This document shows positions 9,094 to 17,479 of a stretch of DNA of 64,000 nucleotides, in pieces. Within the stretch, counting starts at the first letter, position 1. Each line of letters begins with the position of its first letter. The stretch comes from Falsirhodobacter xinxiangensis (GTDB lineage Bacteria > Pseudomonadota > Alphaproteobacteria > Rhodobacterales > Rhodobacteraceae). Made by a program: the position numbers and the translations under genes. The notes under the pieces are model-generated. The model was not told the DNA's origin, did not search any database, and saw only the letters and a list, made by a program, of their open reading frames with translations. The stretch is taken from assembly GCF_004959935.1 (NCBI RefSeq), contig NZ_SMYN01000011.1, forward strand, positions 47,202 through 111,201, in the 5' to 3' direction.

Positions 9094-9489
9094 TCAGTTG
9101 GCCGGAGTTTGCGGAACCGCCGGGGCCGCATCGTCCGCGCGCGGCGGGGTCAACGGCTGTGCGTTCGGCGTGGGGGGCAGCAGGTCGCTGCCTGCCGGGG
9201 CGGTCGTGTCGGGCTGGCCGGGGGCCTGTCCACCGATCTGGTCGATGACCGAACCGCCGCCCGAACCTGCCGCCGCCAGAACCGTCAGCGCGATCGAGGT
9301 GCAGATGAACGCCGCCGCCAGAACCCAGGTCGCGCGGGTCAGCGCGTTCGCCGCCTGCCGCCCGGTCATGGCGCCACCGCCACCGCCGCCGCCCATGCCA
9401 AGCCCGCCGCCTTCCGACCGTTGCAGCAGCACGACCCCCACGAGCAGGAGCGCGAGGATCAGGTGAACGGTGAGGATGACGTTTTCCAT
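9094..9489 (-). CDS. secG: preprotein translocase subunit SecG
   Basis: A 131-residue membrane protein with the SecG plan. TM1 is VILTVHLILALLLVGVVLLQ, then the polar loop with SEGGGLGMGGGGGGGAMTGRQAAN (conserved GG..TR-type loop), and TM2 is ATWVLAAAFICTSIALTVLAA. A Pro/Ala-rich cytoplasmic or periplasmic tail of about 50 residues follows, common in alphaproteobacteria. It stimulates SecYE-dependent export. secG next to pyrG is a common alphaproteobacterial arrangement. Confidence 0.94.
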   Translation of the reverse strand: MENVILTVHLILALLLVGVVLLQRSEGGGLGMGGGGGGGAMTGRQAANALTRATWVLAAAFICTSIALTVLAAAGSGGGSVIDQIGGQAPGQPDTTAPAGSDLLPPTPNAQPLTPPRADDAAPAVPQTPAN

Positions 9490-9560
9490 ACGGAGCCGGG
9501 CCTTCGGATGATGACGCGCCTATCTAGAATCAAGAGGGCGCGCCCGCAACCCTTAATGCC

Positions 9561-9794
9561 CTATCCCCGGCGCAAGGCCGCAGCGATCAGGCGCGAAAGG
9601 CGCGCGCGGGTCGCGTCGCATTCGGTTGCCGAGCGGTCCAGCCCGTCGGCGATCTGAAGCCTGTCCGCCGCGCTTTGTGCTTCGGTCAGGCCAGTGATGA
9701 TCGACACGGCCGCGCGCCGCGTTTCGATCAGTTCCCGTTCAAGGTCGATGATGCGTTGATCTTCCGGCACGGCAGGGCTTCCGCTGGCAGTCAT
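9561..9794 (-). CDS. small hypothetical protein, helical
   Basis: A 77-residue frame starting at ATG 9794 (a GTG at 9836 would add 14 residues). The sequence is charged and predicted helical: DQRIIDLERELIETRRAA resembles a coiled-coil heptad stretch and the end ARLSRLIAAALRRG is basic. No known domain is recognised and no strong ribosome-binding site is seen. It is kept because coding-like amino acid composition spans the whole frame and no better frame exists in the gap upstream of secG. Confidence 0.45.
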   Translation of the reverse strand: MTASGSPAVPEDQRIIDLERELIETRRAAVSIITGLTEAQSAADRLQIADGLDRSATECDATRARLSRLIAAALRRG

Positions 9795-9957
9795 TAAGAT
9801 GCGACAGAAATACGACGCGCCGATGCGGCCTGCCACTAGGCTTTTCCGGCATGTCCGGAAAGCCGCCGATCGGCCCGTCGATTTCCCTGCGACGCTTGCG
9901 AAATCCGTGGTATGAGAACGGCATTTGAACCCGTGACCTTTTTACCGAGTATAGATC

Positions 9958-10059
9958 ATGACGTTTCCGTTCGCGTCTTTCCTGCGCATCTTCTGGATGC
10001 GCACGACTGCAACCCCCGAGACACAAACCGCCAAGGATGACGAGGTCTGGCCGATCTAG
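9958..10059 (+). CDS. possible 33-residue small protein
   Basis: A short frame beginning ATG at 9958 and ending TAG at 10057-10059, which tail-overlaps the stop of the convergent GntR-type gene. The predicted peptide starts MTFPFASFLRIFWMRTT, with a short amphipathic/hydrophobic N-terminal half and a polar C-terminus ending DDEVWPI. The ribosome-binding site is weak (GAG about 8-10 bases upstream). No family is recognised. It occupies an otherwise empty gap of about 260 bases; expression is unproven. Confidence 0.35.
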   Translation: MTFPFASFLRIFWMRTTATPETQTAKDDEVWPI

Positions 10060-10754
10060 GGCCGGCGCTTTTCGAACACCCGCTCTCGCGAGCCGATCAG
10101 ATGTTCGCGCATCAGCTGGCGTGCCGTGGCCGAATCCCGGTCGCGGATCGCGGCATGGATCTGCGCGTGTTCGGAAAAGACGGTCGAAAGCCCGCTCTCG
10201 TCACGTTTGATCGAGGCGCCGTGGAACCGCATGCCCGCGGCGATGTGATCCTTCAGCGCCTCCATCGACGTGGCGAAATACGGGTTTTCGGAGCCGAGTG
10301 CGATGGCGAGGTGGAACTGGAAATCGGCATCTTCGCGGTGGGACTGCCGGTTGGTCGCATCGCGCATCAGGTGCAGCGCGGCGGATATGGGCGCAAGCGT
10401 CGCCGCATCGTGGCGTTCGGCGGCAAGGGCGGCTGCCTCCGGCTCCATCGTCACGCGAAATTCATAGCAGTTCATCAGATCGGCCACGTTTTCCAGCGCG
10501 CCGAAACCCAGCGGCTGCTTGACCCCGATGGCGCGCACGAAACTGCCCGCCCCGCGCCGGGAGTAGATCAGCCCCTGATCGCGAAGCTTCTGCAACGCCT
10601 CGCGCACGATGGGGCGCGAAACCTCGAACTCCGCGGCAAGGTCGTGTTCGGTCGGCAGCCGCTCGTCCGGGGCATAGGAGCCGGATTTGATTGCGCGCTG
10701 CATCCGGTCGAACACGATTTCGCCAAGGTTCCTGCGCCCCGCCGTCTGCATCAT
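10056..10754 (-). CDS. GntR-family transcriptional regulator, FadR subfamily
   Basis: A 232-residue regulator. The N-terminal winged helix-turn-helix includes LPTEHDLAAEFEVSRPIVREALQKLRDQGLI (residues about 33-64). The all-helical FCD ligand domain has the metal/ligand residues in DADFQFHLAIALGSENPY, HAQIHAAI and MREHLIGS. Such proteins repress sugar-acid and organic-acid catabolic genes and are released by a pathway acid. The start at 10754 overlaps the stop of the upstream kinase gene (ATGA), making it the last gene of the catabolic arm. It probably binds the AT-rich divergent promoter region 16094-16330. Confidence 0.9.
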   Translation of the reverse strand: MMQTAGRRNLGEIVFDRMQRAIKSGSYAPDERLPTEHDLAAEFEVSRPIVREALQKLRDQGLIYSRRGAGSFVRAIGVKQPLGFGALENVADLMNCYEFRVTMEPEAAALAAERHDAATLAPISAALHLMRDATNRQSHREDADFQFHLAIALGSENPYFATSMEALKDHIAAGMRFHGASIKRDESGLSTVFSEHAQIHAAIRDRDSATARQLMREHLIGSRERVFEKRRP

Positions 10755-11713
10755 GCGTCCCCGATCATCCTCGCGATCCTTGCCAGAGTGTTCGTGTCGC
10801 CGAAACCGCCGGATTTGGCAACGATGGTCATGCCGCCCGCCCGCGCGACCGGAAGGCCGGGCAGGCATTCGCCCAGAAGCTGCAGTGTGCGGATGCCAAG
10901 GCCGGACAGCACGGCCTCGGCCGTGGCGCCGCCCGTCAGGAACAGGGTGTCGGGGCGGGGCAGCGCCATGATCCCGCGGGCGAGGTTCGCGGCGACGGTG
11001 GCGGGGTCTTCGACCGTCGCGCCGGGGGTCGCCTGAACCAGCAGACCCGCAGTGTCCGGGATCATCCCGTTCGGGGCGGGCGTCGGCGCGATTCCCGTGG
11101 CCGCGATCTGCGCCATGGTGATCGGATCGCGAGAGCCGATCACCAGCAGCCCGCGCGGCCCCGCCAACTTTGGCGTCGAGGCTGCGCGGCCTGTCAGGCG
11201 CATCGCCAGAGCCTCGGCCAACCCGCGCGCGCCGACCAGCAGCGCGTCATCGGTATTCAGCGCGGCCATGTCGGCTTCGGTTTGCGTATCGGGAATCTCG
11301 GCCGCGCGGCCAAGCAACGGCGCGATGGCGATGGGGGTGTCCACGCCGAAGCCTTGCACATGGCCGTTCCGCACCACGCGACTGAAATCCGGGATGGCCG
11401 GGGCGACCAGCATCCGCTTTGCCGGGATCGCGGCCAGTTCGGCGGCGATGTTGCCCTTCATGCGGCTGTCGATCTTCTTGAATATGCGGGTGCCGGGGGG
11501 CAGGGCCGACAGCGCCAGTTCCACTGCCGCCCGCGCCGCATCCGGAGAAATCTCGCGCGAGCGGGTGCTGACGGCCACCACCTCCGCCTCCAACGCCTCG
11601 GGCAAGGCTTCGGGCGACAGGGCGACGCAGGTGCGCAGCCCGCGCCCGGCGAAGGGGGCGGCGGCGTCCAGCGCGCCCGTCAGATCGTCGGCGATGATGG
11701 CAAGGCGGATCAT
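10751..11713 (-). CDS. four-carbon acid sugar kinase family protein (DUF1537, DtnK/OtnK type)
   Basis: A 320-residue member of the four-carbon acid sugar kinase family. The N-terminal motif is LAIIADDLTGALDAAAPFA, the substrate-side segment is KKIDSRMKGN, and the C-terminal nucleotide-binding motifs are FLTGGATAEAVL and VAKSGGFGD. Characterised members phosphorylate D-threonate, D-erythronate or 3-oxo-tetronates, often with a PdxA2 dehydrogenase, and a PdxA2-like gene is indeed present on the other arm (17476). It is roughly 100 residues shorter than the usual 400-430, with the central region compact, so it may be a short-form kinase. Overlaps its neighbours on both sides by 4 bases. Confidence 0.88.
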   Translation of the reverse strand: MIRLAIIADDLTGALDAAAPFAGRGLRTCVALSPEALPEALEAEVVAVSTRSREISPDAARAAVELALSALPPGTRIFKKIDSRMKGNIAAELAAIPAKRMLVAPAIPDFSRVVRNGHVQGFGVDTPIAIAPLLGRAAEIPDTQTEADMAALNTDDALLVGARGLAEALAMRLTGRAASTPKLAGPRGLLVIGSRDPITMAQIAATGIAPTPAPNGMIPDTAGLLVQATPGATVEDPATVAANLARGIMALPRPDTLFLTGGATAEAVLSGLGIRTLQLLGECLPGLPVARAGGMTIVAKSGGFGDTNTLARIARMIGDA

Positions 11714-12717
11714 CCCTCGGCCAGCAATGCGTCGTAGATGCCGGGGTAGAGATCGACCCCCTGTTCCAGCGCACGGCGCTTGCGGGCCAGCGCAGCCTGT
11801 CCCGGCAAACGCACTGGGCGGGCCGGATCGCGGGGCGGCGAGGCGAGGCAGGCATCCGCCAGCCAGCCCGTCTGGCGCAGGAAGGCCTCGCGCCCGCCGA
11901 ACGCCTCGGGGTCGTGGACGGTGATGGTGACGGCGGCGTTGGTGCCCTTGGGCGCATCCGCGCGGCCGTAACCCGCAAGGCCCTGGGTCAGCGCCTCGAC
12001 CGACAGGGCCATGCCATAGCCTTTCTGCCCGTGGTCCAGACCGCCGGTGGGAAGCAGCGATCCGCCATCCATGATCGCCTTGGGATCGCGGGTCAGATCG
12101 CCGTTCCTGTCCATCGCCCAGTCGTGGTCATACTGCCGACCTTCGCGGATCATGCGCTGGGCCATGTTCGCCGTCGTGATCGAGGCCGAGATGTCGATCA
12201 GGATCGGATCGCCCGGCGTCGGAATGCCATAGGCCACCGGGTCCGGCGTGAAGACGCCGCGCGTGCCGCCGAACGGCGCAACCTGCGCCCCCGAGGGCGA
12301 AGACGACGCGATCGACACCATCAGCCCCCGATCCGTCGCCAGCGACAGATAGGCGGCCAGCGCGCCGATATGATGGCTGTCGCCGATGACCAGCGTGCAG
12401 GTGCCGTGTTCCACCGCCCGCTCGCAAGCCAGCAGCAGCCCTTGCTCCACCAGCCATGCCCCCGGCAGACGCTTGCCGTTCCAGCAGACGGCCGCGCCGC
12501 GGTCCGAGACGATTTCCGGCGTGCCATCCTTGGTCATCACTCCGTCGCGGATGGATTGCAGATACCAAGGTGCCAACGCCAGCCCGTGGGTGGTGTGGCC
12601 CATCAGATCGGCCTCGACCAGAAACCGCGCGACGGATGCTGCCTTTTCGGGGGCAAGCCCTGCGCGGTTGAACAGATCCAGCGCCAGATCGCGCAGATGG
12701 TCGGCGGTATGGGTCAT
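11710..12717 (-). CDS. Ldh2-family NAD(P)-dependent 2-hydroxyacid dehydrogenase
   Basis: A 335-residue member of the malate/L-lactate dehydrogenase (Ldh_2) superfamily, unrelated in fold to classical LDH. Diagnostic segments are DLMGHTTHGLALAPWYL near residues 38-54 (GHxxHG substrate motif), VIGDSHHIGALAAYL (catalytic HH region, with N replaced by D-S before it), GTRGVFTPDPVAYGIPT and DHGQKGYGMALSVEALT. Family members reduce 2-oxoacids such as pyruvate, sulfopyruvate, 2,3-diketogulonate or ureidoglycolate. Overlaps the kinase by 4 bases; part of the catabolic operon. Confidence 0.88.
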   Translation of the reverse strand: MTHTADHLRDLALDLFNRAGLAPEKAASVARFLVEADLMGHTTHGLALAPWYLQSIRDGVMTKDGTPEIVSDRGAAVCWNGKRLPGAWLVEQGLLLACERAVEHGTCTLVIGDSHHIGALAAYLSLATDRGLMVSIASSSPSGAQVAPFGGTRGVFTPDPVAYGIPTPGDPILIDISASITTANMAQRMIREGRQYDHDWAMDRNGDLTRDPKAIMDGGSLLPTGGLDHGQKGYGMALSVEALTQGLAGYGRADAPKGTNAAVTITVHDPEAFGGREAFLRQTGWLADACLASPPRDPARPVRLPGQAALARKRRALEQGVDLYPGIYDALLAEG

Positions 12718-13664
12718 GCGAAAACCTCGGGGTTGAGGGTGCGCGCGGGGCGTCCGCCTGCAAGAATGGTTTCCATGTCGGCGATGTTCATCAGCCCGAC
12801 ATTCTCGAACGCCTCCAGCGTGTCGGCACCGGAATGGGGCATGAAGACCGCCTTGGGGTTGGCGAAGACCGGATGGCTGCGGTCCGGCGGTTCGGACGCA
12901 TAGGCGTCGATGGCCGCGCCGCCCAGGTGGCCGGTGGTCAGCGCAAGGTTCACTGCGTCCAGATCCACCACCTCGCCCCGCGCGAGGTTCAAAATCCGCG
13001 CGCCGGGCTTCATCCGCACGATCTGCGGCATCCCGATCAGCGCGGCATTGTCCTTGCCGCCGAAGACATGGATCGACAGGTAATCCGAGGCGACCAGCAC
13101 CCCGTCCAGATCGGTCAGCACGATGCTATGGGCGGCGGCGAAGTCGCGGTCGGCATGGGGATCGGTCGCGATCACCGTCATGCCCAGCCCCCGCGCCTTG
13201 ATCGCAAGGCTGCGGCCGATATTGCCCAGACCGACGATGCCCAGAACCTTGCCGCCCACCTCGGTGCCGACGCGCCGGTCCCATCCGCCCGAGGTGACGG
13301 AGACATGGCCTTCGGGAATGCTGCGGGCCATGGCGAAGAGCAGCCCGACGGCCAGTTCCGCCACGGCATCGGCATTCGCGCCCGGCGTGTTTGTCACCGG
13401 AAGCCCGCACGCGGTGCAGGCGGGGATGTCGATATTGTCCACGCCCACGCCATGTTTCAGAACGCCCTTCAGTCGCGTGCCCGCCGAGAGCATTCCCTGC
13501 GTCGTGCCGACCAGCCCCACGACCAGAAAGTCCGCGTCGCCGATCTGGTCCATCACCTCCGCCTCGGTCGCGGCGCGCACGAAGTCCCATCCGGTCGCCG
13601 CCAGCCGTTCCGGCACGCGCCCATGCTTGCCGAAGCCGGGCGAGGTGGTCAGCACCTTGACCAT
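12714..13664 (-). CDS. D-isomer-specific 2-hydroxyacid dehydrogenase
   Basis: A 316-residue NAD(P)-dependent dehydrogenase of the D-3-phosphoglycerate dehydrogenase-like family. The Rossmann motif is VGLGNIGRSLA (G145-x-G147-x-x-G150). The catalytic triad is visible as Arg229 (LNLARGEVV), Glu258 (YASEPPD) and His277 (MPHSGADT). The start is the ATG at 13664, sharing one base with the stop of the DapA-like gene. No ACT domain, so not a serine-pathway SerA. It likely oxidises or reduces a hydroxyacid intermediate of the cluster's substrate; the overlap with the Ldh2 gene suggests two sequential redox steps. Confidence 0.9.
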   Translation of the reverse strand: MVKVLTTSPGFGKHGRVPERLAATGWDFVRAATEAEVMDQIGDADFLVVGLVGTTQGMLSAGTRLKGVLKHGVGVDNIDIPACTACGLPVTNTPGANADAVAELAVGLLFAMARSIPEGHVSVTSGGWDRRVGTEVGGKVLGIVGLGNIGRSLAIKARGLGMTVIATDPHADRDFAAAHSIVLTDLDGVLVASDYLSIHVFGGKDNAALIGMPQIVRMKPGARILNLARGEVVDLDAVNLALTTGHLGGAAIDAYASEPPDRSHPVFANPKAVFMPHSGADTLEAFENVGLMNIADMETILAGGRPARTLNPEVFA

Positions 13665-14539
13665 CAGAGCAGCGCGTATTTCTTGAGGATCTCGGCGATC
13701 TTGGCGTCCTGCGCCGGATCGGGAAGCAAAGCGGGCTGGCGGCTGGCACCAACCGAGTTGTCCATCAGGTAAAGCGCGCGCTTCACCAGCGCCGGGGGAT
13801 AACCGAGGCCGTAGAGGTCCTTGCGGAAGTTGCCGAAGATCTCCTGCTGCTTGGCGGCCTCTGCCTGATCCCCCGCGTTGAAGGCGCGGATGATGGCGGC
13901 CAGAACCTCGGGCAGCACGTTGCCAAGCCCCGAGATGCAGCCCTTGGCCCCGTTCTGCAGCGACCAATGCACCAGATGGTCTGGGCCGGAATAGACGGCG
14001 AAATCATCGCTGGCCAGCGCGAGGTATTCCTCCAGCGTGTCCTGCGCGCCGCCCGAATCCTTGATGCCCGCGATGTTGCCATGCGCCGACAGCGTCTTGG
14101 CGGTGGCCGGTTCGATGTGGTTCTGGGTGCGGGCGGGGATGTCGTAAAGATAGACGGGCGTGTTCACCGCATCGGCGACGGCGGTGAAGTGGCGGATCAT
14201 CCCGTCCTGCGTGCAGGCGATGAAGAAGGGGGTGATGACCGCGATGCCGTCCACGCCGATCCGATCGAATTCCTTTGCCAGCAGGACCGTCTCATACGTC
14301 GCGGGCATTCCGGCGTTCACGATGATCTTCGCGCGGCCCGCCACCTCGTCCGCGACGGCTTCGGTCAGGGCGACCTTCTCGTCGAAGGTCAGGGCGGTGA
14401 AATCGCCGTTGGTCCCGGCGCACATGATGTTGTTTCCGGCGGAAACCTGGCGGCGGACCTGCGCGCGGGTGGCGTCGAAATTGATCGTCTCGTCATCGTT
14501 GAAACAGGTGACGAGTGCGACGAAGGCTTCTTTGGTCAT
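13664..14539 (-). CDS. DapA-like (dihydrodipicolinate synthase family) aldolase/lyase
   Basis: A 291-residue class I aldolase-fold TIM barrel. The Schiff-base lysine is K160 in IAGIKDSGG, the catalytic tyrosine is Y132 in PVYLYDIPARTQ, and the carboxylate-binding turn is GTNGDF (42-47) in place of the GTTGE of true DapA. The change in this motif and the catabolic context argue for a 2-keto-3-deoxy-acid aldolase, dehydratase or lyase rather than lysine biosynthesis. First enzyme gene after the binding protein; a strong hairpin (14558-14586) lies between them. Confidence 0.9.
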   Translation of the reverse strand: MTKEAFVALVTCFNDDETINFDATRAQVRRQVSAGNNIMCAGTNGDFTALTFDEKVALTEAVADEVAGRAKIIVNAGMPATYETVLLAKEFDRIGVDGIAVITPFFIACTQDGMIRHFTAVADAVNTPVYLYDIPARTQNHIEPATAKTLSAHGNIAGIKDSGGAQDTLEEYLALASDDFAVYSGPDHLVHWSLQNGAKGCISGLGNVLPEVLAAIIRAFNAGDQAEAAKQQEIFGNFRKDLYGLGYPPALVKRALYLMDNSVGASRQPALLPDPAQDAKIAEILKKYALL

Positions 14540-14557
14540 CGGATGCTCCTGAAAGGG

Positions 14558-14586
14558 TCCCGGGCGGGGGAGGCGTCCGCCCGGGA
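14558..14586 (-). other. intra-operon hairpin between binding protein and DapA-like gene
   Basis: A perfect 10-bp stem (tcccgggcgg at 14558-14567 pairing with ccgcccggga at 14577-14586, 9-nt loop) lies between the SBP stop and the DapA-like start. Only a short CCCTTTC follows on the minus strand. Such hairpins after binding-protein genes commonly stabilise the upstream mRNA or partly terminate, giving excess SBP over enzymes. Confidence 0.65.
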
Positions 14587-14593
14587 AGGCGGC

Positions 14594-16093
14594 TTACTTG
14601 AAGCCGATCTGCTGGAGTTGCAGTTGCGAGTTCGTCGCAATCGTCGGCTTGAAGTCGAGCCGCGTGCCGACCCGCGTGAAGCCGACCGTGTGGAACAGCG
14701 GGGCATCGGCGGCGATGTCGTCATGCAGATATGCGATCAGGTCGGACCAGAGCTTGGCGCGTTCCTCTCCGGTGGCGGCCTGCGCGGCGGCGATCATCTG
14801 GTCCGCCGTCGGATCGGCGGTTCCGGATTGGCGGCCTTCGGTGTCGTATTTGAAGAACATGGTGAAGACAGGGTCGCCCTTGTCGTTGTCATGCATCGCC
14901 ATCAGGATGTAGGGGCCGACGTTTTCGGGGAAGGGCTTGGAGTAATACTTCTCGTGCTCGGCCACTTCGACCATCTGCAACTCGATGTTGAAGCCCGCTT
15001 CGTTCAGCATCTGGCCGATGGCTTCGGCCACTTCGGTCACGCCGGGGAAGTTGCCGGTGCGCACGATCATCTTGACGGGCGTGTCGACGGGAACGCCGTC
15101 GGCCTTGGCTTCCTCCAGCAGCGCCTGCGCGCCTTCGAGGTCATAGGCGGTCGGCACGACATCCGGGTTCCAGCCTGCGGTGGTCGGCGGCACGAGCGCG
15201 GTCGCGATCTCGGTCCCCGGTGCCATGACGGTGCCGACGAATGCCTCGCGGTCGATGGCCATCTTCAACGCGCGGCGCACGCGCACGTCGTTCATCGGCG
15301 CAACGGAATGATCCAGCCGCAGATAGACGGTTTCGGAGTTGAGGTAGCTGAAATCCGTCTCGGGGTTGGTCGCATCTACGTCCGAGATGGAGGGCGCAAG
15401 GTCGGCCTCGCCCGTCTCCACCATCGCGGCACGAACCGAAGGGTCGCTGCGGAACAGGTAGGTGGCCGAGGTGACGGTGGGCTGGTCGCCCCAATACCCG
15501 TCGCGGCGGGTCAGCACGATCTGCTGGCCGGGGGTCCAGTCGGTCAGCTCGTAGGGGCCGGTGCCGATGGGGGTGCGGGTGAATTCGACCGGGGTTTCCT
15601 CGGGAACGATGGTGACCAGCGACAGAAGCAGCGGCAGGATCGGCTGCACCGGATCGGCGGTGAAGTCGATGGTGTGATCGTCCACCACCGTCGCCTCGAC
15701 CGTCATGCCGCCGAAGTAACGCGGCGTCTCGCAGCTGATCTCGCTGCTCATGGCGCGGTCGAAGGAATGCTTCACGTCGCGCGCATCGAAGGTGCTGCCG
15801 TCCGAGAAGGTGACCCCTTCGCGCAGGTGGAAACGCCAGCCGGTGTCTGTCTGCTCCCATTCGGTTGCAAGGCGCGGCAGGATGCCTTTGCCTTCGCGGG
15901 TGTCGTATTCGGTCAACGTCTCGTTCACGTTCTGCAGGATGACGCGGCCGATGTTGGACCGGGTCGCCATGCAAGGTTCGATCAGGTCCAGATCCTCGCT
16001 CAGCACGACGCGGATGTCGGTGTCTGCGGCAAGGGCGGGCGTCAGGCTCGTGGCGAGCATCAGCGCGCCGAGGGCAAGCTTGGTCTTCATCAT
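14594..16093 (-). CDS. ABC transporter substrate-binding protein, family 5 (DppA/OppA type)
   Basis: A 499-residue periplasmic binding protein with a signal peptide (KLALGALMLATSLTPALA, cleavage before ADTDIRVV). Family 5 landmarks are WRFHLREGVTFSDGSTFDARDVKHSFDR, the TPIGTGPYELTDW segment, NDVRVRRALKMAIDREAF and the C-terminal ADAPLFHTVGF. Family members bind peptides, opines, glycosides or nickel complexes. It is the first gene of the minus-strand catabolic arm. No family 5 permease or ATPase gene lies anywhere in the window, so its membrane partners must be encoded elsewhere or shared. Confidence 0.9.
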   Translation of the reverse strand: MMKTKLALGALMLATSLTPALAADTDIRVVLSEDLDLIEPCMATRSNIGRVILQNVNETLTEYDTREGKGILPRLATEWEQTDTGWRFHLREGVTFSDGSTFDARDVKHSFDRAMSSEISCETPRYFGGMTVEATVVDDHTIDFTADPVQPILPLLLSLVTIVPEETPVEFTRTPIGTGPYELTDWTPGQQIVLTRRDGYWGDQPTVTSATYLFRSDPSVRAAMVETGEADLAPSISDVDATNPETDFSYLNSETVYLRLDHSVAPMNDVRVRRALKMAIDREAFVGTVMAPGTEIATALVPPTTAGWNPDVVPTAYDLEGAQALLEEAKADGVPVDTPVKMIVRTGNFPGVTEVAEAIGQMLNEAGFNIELQMVEVAEHEKYYSKPFPENVGPYILMAMHDNDKGDPVFTMFFKYDTEGRQSGTADPTADQMIAAAQAATGEERAKLWSDLIAYLHDDIAADAPLFHTVGFTRVGTRLDFKPTIATNSQLQLQQIGFK

Positions 16094-16170
16094 CTACCTC
16101 CCAGAAGATGTTCGGAGCGGCCTCCTCTTGCCGCATGTGAAGCTGTTACAAGTCATGGAAGGATTGAGAT

Positions 16171-16184
16171 ATGTTGTCAACAAG
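16171..16184. promoter_or_regulatory. candidate operator, TTGT-N2-ACAA core
   Basis: TTGTCAACAA (16174-16183) forms a TTGT/ACAA dyad in the AT-rich gap between the divergent catabolic arms, of the general shape bound by FadR-subfamily GntR proteins. A related ACAATGTTGT dyad lies at 16228-16237, and the octamer GTTGTCAA (16173-16180) recurs inverted as TTGACAAC at 16275-16282. Assigning it to the cluster's own GntR regulator is inference. Confidence 0.4.
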
Positions 16185-16330
16185 TATGGTTATATGTGAT
16201 CGAAACCTGTAATTAAACACAATATAAACAATGTTGTGGACCGGTTTGCTCTTCGCACATGCAGAAATGGTAACTTGACAACTTTATGATTTACTCCGAA
16301 TCTCTCCCCGTTGCCGAGAGGGAGGAATCG

Positions 16331-17479
16331 ATGACGCCAGCGCAGATCGAACAGGCGATGACGGGAGTCGTCCGCCCTGTTGCCGAAGGGCGGGCCGAGG
16401 CGTTCCTGCCCTCGCCGATGATCCAGAACCACGCGTCTTTCCTGTCGCTGCTGGAGGATGGCGCCCTGCTTTGCGTCTGGTTCGGCGGCACGCTGGAGGG
16501 AAAATCCGACATCTCGATCCATGCCAGCGTGCTGGAGGCTGGGGCAGGGCGCTGGGGGCCGGTGCGGAAACTGTCGCATGATCCCGACCATTCGGAACAG
16601 AACCCGGTCGTGTTCCATGCGCCGGACGGGCAGATGTGGCTGCTGCACACCTCGCAACCCTCTGGCAATCAGGACGAATGCCGCATCCGCATGGCGCCGC
16701 TGGCCCGCGACGAAGATGGCGTGACGGCGGGCGAGGGGCGGTTTCTGGACCTGCCGCGCGGTTGTTTCGTGCGCGGCAACGTGACGGTGCGGGACGATGG
16801 GGCGTGGCTCTTGCCGATCTTCCGCTGCGTCTCGCGTCCGGGGCAGAAGTGGAACGGCAGCCATGACGATGCGGCGATGGGGATTTCGACCGATGGCGGT
16901 GCGACCTGGACGCTGGAGCCTGTGCCGGACAGCATCGGCTGCGTGCATATGAGCCCGGCAGGGGATGCCGCCTTCTATCGTCGCCGTCAGGCCGACCACG
17001 TGTTCCGCAGCGATCTGGTGGCCGGCGTCTGGCAGGCGCCGGTGGCGACGGATCTGCCGAACAACAATTCCTCCATCGCGGCGATCCGGGTTGGCGACAG
17101 GATCGCGGTGATCTGCAACCTCGCCTCGGGGGCTGCCAGCGCCGACCGCCGCGCCTCGCTTTATGACGAGCTGGGCGAGGATGACGACCGTCCCGATGCC
17201 GACCCGACAGGCGGCTGCGTGCCGATCTGGGGTGTGCCGCGCGCGCCGGTCGCGGTCTGCCTGTCGGACGACGGTGGGCGCACCTTTGCGCAGCGGATCG
17301 TGATCGAGGATGGCCCCGGCACCTGCCTGTCGAACGATTCCACCGACGGGCGCAACAAGGAGATGTCCTATCCCTGGCTGCTTCAGGCGCCGGACGGGAC
17401 GCTTCACATCACCTACACCTATCATCGGCGCGCGATCAAATATGTCCGGCTGTCGCCGGGCTGGGAGGCAAAGGCATGA
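16331..17479 (+). CDS. sialidase-fold (BNR repeat) protein, apparently cytoplasmic
   Basis: A 382-residue six-bladed propeller-type protein of the BNR/sialidase superfamily. The start at 16331 is chosen because a strong Shine-Dalgarno (GGGAGGA) sits about 5 bases upstream; an ATG at 16286 lacks one. Two Asp-box motifs fit S/T-x-D-x-G-x-[11 protein letters not shown] (residues 186-193) and SDDGGRTF (312-319). There is no signal peptide or membrane segment, unlike secreted sialidases. It heads the plus-strand arm and overlaps the PdxA-like gene by 4 bases. The role is probably hydrolysis or isomerisation of an imported glycoside-like acid; substrate unknown. Confidence 0.8.
   Translation: MTPAQIEQAMTGVVRPVAEGRAEAFLPSPMIQNHASFLSLLEDGALLCVWFGGTLEGKSDISIHASVLEAGAGRWGPVRKLSHDPDHSEQNPVVFHAPDGQMWLLHTSQPSGNQDECRIRMAPLARDEDGVTAGEGRFLDLPRGCFVRGNVTVRDDGAWLLPIFRCVSRPGQKWNGSHDDAAMGISTDGGATWTLEPVPDSIGCVHMSPAGDAAFYRRRQADHVFRSDLVAGVWQAPVATDLPNNNSSIAAIRVGDRIAVICNLASGAASADRRASLYDELGEDDDRPDADPTGGCVPIWGVPRAPVAVCLSDDGGRTFAQRIVIEDGPGTCLSNDSTDGRNKEMSYPWLLQAPDGTLHITYTYHRRAIKYVRLSPGWEAKA

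Noticed and set aside
13664..14539. Lysine biosynthesis dapA
   Set aside because: The carboxylate-binding motif is GTNGD rather than GTTGE and the gene lies in a catabolic operon, so a lyase/aldolase of the family is preferred.
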